NCBI GenBank assembly: GCA_030634125.1
Contig: DAOWBJ010000045.1
Coordinates: forward strand, 1-9,150
Direction of reading: 5' to 3'
DNA length: 9,150 nt
Source: Victivallales bacterium
GTDB taxonomy: Bacteria > Verrucomicrobiota > Lentisphaeria > Victivallales > Victivallaceae
A model generated the notes under the pieces. The model did not search any database and was not told the DNA's origin. It saw nothing but the letters and a program-made list of their open reading frames with translations. This document shows positions 6,331-9,150 of the stretch, piece after piece (positions within the stretch are counted from its first letter, which is position 1; each line of letters starts with the position of its first letter). A program made the position numbers and the translations under genes.

Positions 6331-7026
6331 CTACCAGGCTTGTCCCTGTTTCTCAAAATATTTTGCTACGTTTGGTATGTATGGTTTTATCAATTTTTTG
6401 ATGGCGATAGCGTATTCGCGGATTTCCCATTGAGCGTGTTCGCTGTCGCGCAATTCGAGGAAGTGCAGTAAATTGCCGAGATTGACGGTTCCCCAGAAAG
6501 TAACCATCATATTTTGAGGAAGTACGCCGCGGGCTTGCTCACGACAAACGCCCTTAGCCAGTAACTCTTCATAAACTTTGAATGATGAATCATTGTGATC
6601 CGAAATCATTTTGCGCAAAGCAACATCATCAAAATCAGCATTGTCAACAGATGCCTGACGATCAATTTTCGCCTGAGTCCGTAATTTCGGCGGAGTATAA
6701 AATTCCATGTCAACTTCTGTATAACGACGTGAAATTTCGTTGTAGCTCCAGGTGCGGTGACGATGCCATTGACCGCGCACAAACAGAGGACAATGGATAC
6801 TGAATGTAAAAACCAGATGTTCAAGCGGGCTGGTGTGACGGTTCTCGATCAGGTATTCGAGCAGAGTTATATCGCGGTCATCCATTGTATCTTTGAGTTT
6901 ACCGAAAGAAACGCGGGCGGCGTTAACAATAGTAGTTTCATCGCCGAGGTTGTCGATAAGGCCGACCCAGCCTTGACCGCCGAGAGTAGAGACATGATTT
7001 GCGGGGGGGGTATTTAAATGCTTCAT
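6331..7026 (-). CDS. thyX: Flavin-dependent thymidylate synthase ThyX
   Basis: ThyX makes dTMP from dUMP in the cytoplasm using FAD, NAD(P)H and methylene-tetrahydrofolate, replacing ThyA. The 231-residue protein carries the signature RHRxxSxNExSxRY as R89-H90-R91 through S94, N96, E97, S99, R101 and Y102. It also has the AARVSFG segment (36-42), HTSPLEH (64-70), and the C-terminal CREQARGVLPQNMM region (161-174), where the conserved Arg contacts dUMP in known structures. The length is normal (about 220-250). The ATG at 7026 has an AAGGAAG Shine-Dalgarno (7032-7038) 5 nt upstream. Codons 6-8 contain a run of eight C residues in the sense strand (7003-7010), a slippage-prone tract where one indel would shut the frame. 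The gene is divergent from hisI; no thyA is in the window. Confidence 0.95.
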   Translation of the reverse strand: MKHLNTPPANHVSTLGGQGWVGLIDNLGDETTIVNAARVSFGKLKDTMDDRDITLLEYLIENRHTSPLEHLVFTFSIHCPLFVRGQWHRHRTWSYNEISRRYTEVDMEFYTPPKLRTQAKIDRQASVDNADFDDVALRKMISDHNDSSFKVYEELLAKGVCREQARGVLPQNMMVTFWGTVNLGNLLHFLELRDSEHAQWEIREYAIAIKKLIKPYIPNVAKYFEKQGQAW

Positions 7027-7209
7027 AAGTGCTTCCTTATAGTTAATATCTTAAATCATCATACTGTAAAATAATGTCATTTATTACTATTTCAATTCCC
7101 GCTGATAAAAAAAGCTTTTGTTTTATTATAGACTATTGCATTGTTGTATTTTTAGAGTTAAATTATTAACTTAATTGCTAATAATTCATTAAATCAACAG
7201 GGTATATAA
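7027..7209. promoter_or_regulatory. Divergent AT-rich promoter region between thyX and hisI
   Basis: These 183 nt separate two divergent genes and must hold promoters for both. For thyX (minus strand) the best pair I see is TTGAAA at 7090-7095 with TATTTT at 7068-7073, 16 nt apart, leaving a leader of about 35 nt; a lone perfect TATAAT also lies at 7125-7130. For hisI (plus strand) the best pair is weak: TTGCAT at 7136-7141 and TAAATT at 7159-7164, 17 nt apart. The AAAAGCTTTT palindrome near 7109-7118 has no obvious role. No riboswitch or attenuator-like leader peptide was recognised upstream of hisI. Confidence 0.4.
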
Positions 7210-7587
7210 ATGGTTAAATTAGATTTTTCAAAAAGTAGCGATGGTTTGATTCCCGCGATTGCGCAGGATTATAAGACTGGTGAAGTGCTTATGCTCGCTT
7301 ATATTAACGAAGAATCATGGGCTGAAACCTTGAAAAGCGGCTACGCTACTTATTGGACGCGTTCCCGCCGGAAGTTGTGGAAAAAAGGAGAATCTTCAGG
7401 GAATCTTCAGGAAATCAAAGAAATCTTGATTGACTGCGATGATGATACCGTGGTTTTCAAGATAAATCAAATTGGTGATGCCGCTTGTCATACTGGACAC
7501 CGCAGCTGCTTCTACAGAAAAGTGGAAGGCGGCCGAATAATTGAAGTCGGTAAAAAAGTTTTTAATCCGGAAGACGTTTATAAATAG
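7210..7587 (+). CDS. hisI: Phosphoribosyl-AMP cyclohydrolase HisI
   Basis: HisI opens the purine ring of phosphoribosyl-AMP to give ProFAR, the third step of histidine synthesis. The 125-residue cytoplasmic protein is cyclohydrolase only, with no HisE domain fused. Family signatures are present: IAQDYKTGEVLMLAYIN at the start, the YWTRSRRKLWKKGESSGN block (48-65), the Mg-binding D75-C-D77-D-D79 motif, and ACHTGHRSCFYR with C93 and C100, the zinc-binding cysteines together with C76. The ATG at 7210 gives the normal N-terminus; ribosome-binding sequence is weak (AGGG about 9 nt upstream). No other his gene is in the window. The next gene starts 13 nt downstream, so hisI probably heads an operon that includes the MurB-Ddl fusion. 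Confidence 0.95.
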   Translation: MVKLDFSKSSDGLIPAIAQDYKTGEVLMLAYINEESWAETLKSGYATYWTRSRRKLWKKGESSGNLQEIKEILIDCDDDTVVFKINQIGDAACHTGHRSCFYRKVEGGRIIEVGKKVFNPEDVYK

Positions 7588-7600
7588 GATATAATAAAAT

Positions 7601-9150
7601 ATGCCAAATCTTAACTTACCGCAGTTTATAGAGGAATTAGAACAGGCTTTTCCTGATTTACCTTTAAAGCATAACGTAAGTTGGAGCGAGATGACCTGGC
7701 TCGGGGTAGGGGGCGAAATAGCTATTGTTGCCGAGCCGACGGATGATATTTCCCTGGCTGAACTTTTAAAATTTTGTCATCGGAAAAAGGCGGCAGTTTT
7801 TGTTATAGGCGGCGGCACTAATATCGTTGGAACAGATAAAACTTTTGATGGTATAGTCGTCAAACTTGCCCAGAATGATTTTATCCGCATAAAGGCGGGT
7901 ACTAATCACCTGACAGTCGGTGCTGGAGTACGGCTTTCTGATTTAGTAGCGACCGCGGTTCGACGCGGCTTTGGCGGCATTGCGCCTTTGGGACCGATTC
8001 CCGGTACGGTAGGCGGAGCTTTGCGGATGAACGCCGGAGCGCATGGAGTTACTATCGGGGAACATGTCGTTGATATTTGCGGTTATGACATGACAGGTGA
8101 TGCTTTAGCCATCAACGGGGAGGAGATCAACTGGAATTACCGCTCGACTGATATTCCTGAAGATATAATTATTACCGGTGTAATCCTGAAACTCCCTCTG
8201 ATTGATAAAGATAGTGAAAAGAATAAAATTTCTGAAGAAAAAAAACAGCGCCGCTCAAGTGATCCTTCAGGACGCAGTGCCGGGTGTGTTTTTAAAAATG
8301 TTTCCCCGACTGACCAGGCAGGCAGACTTATTGATGAAGCCGGCTTGAAGGAATTTTCCTGCGGTTCCGCCAGAGTCAGCGGGAAACACGCTAATTTTAT
8401 TATTAACCACAAACATGCTTCCGAAGAAAATATTGTCGATCTAATGTGTAAAATGCGAACTACTGTTGCTGAACGAACAGGTTTTTATTTGCGCCCCGAG
8501 GTAGTTTTTTTCAATCCCGCGGATTTAGAGCGTATTGAGGCGGACTCTCCAGCGCCGAATGTTGCTGTACTCAAAGGCGGCGACAGCAGCGAAAGAGATG
8601 TTTCTCTGAATTCCGGCGCGGCGATCAGCAATGCTCTGCGCAATGCCGGTTACATAGTTGATGAAATTGACATCAAAACTTGCAAATTACCCGACTCGGT
8701 TTTAAATGCCGATGTAGTTTTCCCCGCCCTGCATGGTTCCTGGGGAGAAAATGGTGATATTCAAAGATTACTGGAAGAAGCTGGTATAAAGTTTGTCGGC
8801 TGCGGCAGTGAGGCCGGCAAACTGGTTTTTGACAAAATTCTCAGTAAAAAATTAATGGATAAAGAAAATATTCCAACTCCCGAATGGTGTGTTATCACTG
8901 AATCCAACCCGACTTTGCCGGATTTTATGGATTTTCCCTTAGTGGTGAAAGCTCCGCGTCAAGGTTCGACTGTAGGAATATTTATTGTTAACAGTCAAGC
9001 TGAATATGAAAAAAATCTTCCTGAAGCTTTTAAATACGACTCTGAACTGATGGTGGAGAAATTCATTAAGGGAGATGAAATAACTGTAGCGATCATCAAT
9101 GATGAAGCCATGTCGTCAATAGAAATAGTCACCCCTGCAGGGTTTTATGA
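7601..9150 (+). CDS. murB-ddl: MurB-Ddl fusion: UDP-MurNAc dehydrogenase joined to D-Ala-D-Ala ligase (3' end outside window)
   Basis: One uninterrupted frame of 516 codons runs off the right edge. Residues about 1-303 are MurB, which reduces UDP-GlcNAc-enolpyruvate to UDP-MurNAc with FAD/NADPH. It shows IGGGTN (69-74), GPIPGTVGGALRMNAGAHG (131-149), WNYRS with Y180 and R181, SAGCVFKN with C229 at the place of the usual catalytic Ser, and LRPEVVFF with E300. Residues about 304-319 are a short linker. From about 320 the frame is Ddl, which joins two D-alanines: VAVLKGGDSSERDVSLNSG with E331 and S335, ALHGSWGENGD with H378, FDKILSK with K412, and VVKAPRQGSTVGI with K450 and S456. The C-terminal third of Ddl, with Mg and product-loop residues, lies beyond the window. 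The ATG has an AGGAT sequence 10 nt upstream. I read each codon across the junction and found no stop or restart. Both enzymes act in cytoplasmic precursor synthesis. Confidence 0.9.
   Translation, partial: MPNLNLPQFIEELEQAFPDLPLKHNVSWSEMTWLGVGGEIAIVAEPTDDISLAELLKFCHRKKAAVFVIGGGTNIVGTDKTFDGIVVKLAQNDFIRIKAGTNHLTVGAGVRLSDLVATAVRRGFGGIAPLGPIPGTVGGALRMNAGAHGVTIGEHVVDICGYDMTGDALAINGEEINWNYRSTDIPEDIIITGVILKLPLIDKDSEKNKISEEKKQRRSSDPSGRSAGCVFKNVSPTDQAGRLIDEAGLKEFSCGSARVSGKHANFIINHKHASEENIVDLMCKMRTTVAERTGFYLRPEVVFFNPADLERIEADSPAPNVAVLKGGDSSERDVSLNSGAAISNALRNAGYIVDEIDIKTCKLPDSVLNADVVFPALHGSWGENGDIQRLLEEAGIKFVGCGSEAGKLVFDKILSKKLMDKENIPTPEWCVITESNPTLPDFMDFPLVVKAPRQGSTVGIFIVNSQAEYEKNLPEAFKYDSELMVEKFIKGDEITVAIINDEAMSSIEIVTPAGFY

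Noticed and set aside
7101..7130. Palindrome AAAAGCTTTT followed by T-rich sequence, as a terminator
   Set aside because: The stem is A/T-dominated with no loop and lies in a divergent intergenic region where neither gene ends.
7590..7595. Perfect TATAAT between hisI and the MurB-Ddl gene
   Set aside because: The sequence 17 nt upstream (CCGGAA) is not -35-like, and a start here would leave almost no leader before the ATG at 7601. It is probably chance in AT-rich spacer.
8137..8412. 91-codon minus-strand frame opposite the MurB domain
   Set aside because: It lies antisense to conserved MurB motifs, including the SAGCVFKN region, and shows no family features.

Overview
The window looks like a chromosomal stretch of a Gram-negative bacterium, probably from a metagenome assembly. 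It has about 40-45% G+C by eye, apart from its first ~110 bases. Three things support a Gram-negative with meso-diaminopimelate peptidoglycan: the DNPR motif in the MurE tail, an exported SurA-type foldase, and a PdxA-SurA gene neighbourhood. A MurB-Ddl fusion and a membrane spermidine-synthase-like protein make a PVC-type lineage such as Lentisphaerota/Verrucomicrobiota possible, but this is a guess without any phylogenetic marker.

Left edge (1-555): a high-G+C segment of unrelated sequence runs into the C-terminal part of murE on the + strand. The murE frame hits a stop at 106-108, so the gene is broken by a rearrangement, an insertion or an assembly chimera. Next (579-1548) is a single-gene unit: a consensus-like promoter, a sugar isomerase/epimerase-like TIM-barrel gene, and a rho-independent terminator that also serves the convergent operon.

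Minus-strand block (6112 down to 1553): a DUF4160-DUF2442 small-protein pair, pdxA (vitamin B6 synthesis), a 689-residue polytopic membrane protein with a central degenerate spermidine-synthase-like Rossmann domain, and a SurA/PrsA-type peptidyl-prolyl isomerase. The last three are tightly coupled: pdxA and the membrane gene share an ATGA overlap, and the membrane gene and the isomerase overlap by 8 nt. This is a variant of the well-known surA-pdxA-rsmA neighbourhood.

A 218-bp spacer with a 63-bp-period repeat and a doubtful 33-codon ORF separates this block from thyX (minus strand). thyX is divergent from hisI across an AT-rich 183-bp intergenic region.

Right edge: hisI is followed, 13 nt later, by a gene encoding a MurB-Ddl fusion, cut by the window end. 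It would join UDP-MurNAc formation and D-Ala-D-Ala formation in one polypeptide. It also carries Cys where many MurB enzymes have the catalytic Ser. No RNA gene, CRISPR array or recognisable transposase was seen. The most interesting items are the MurB-Ddl fusion, the degenerate membrane SpdSyn-like protein embedded between pdxA and the foldase gene, and the abrupt composition and frame break in murE.
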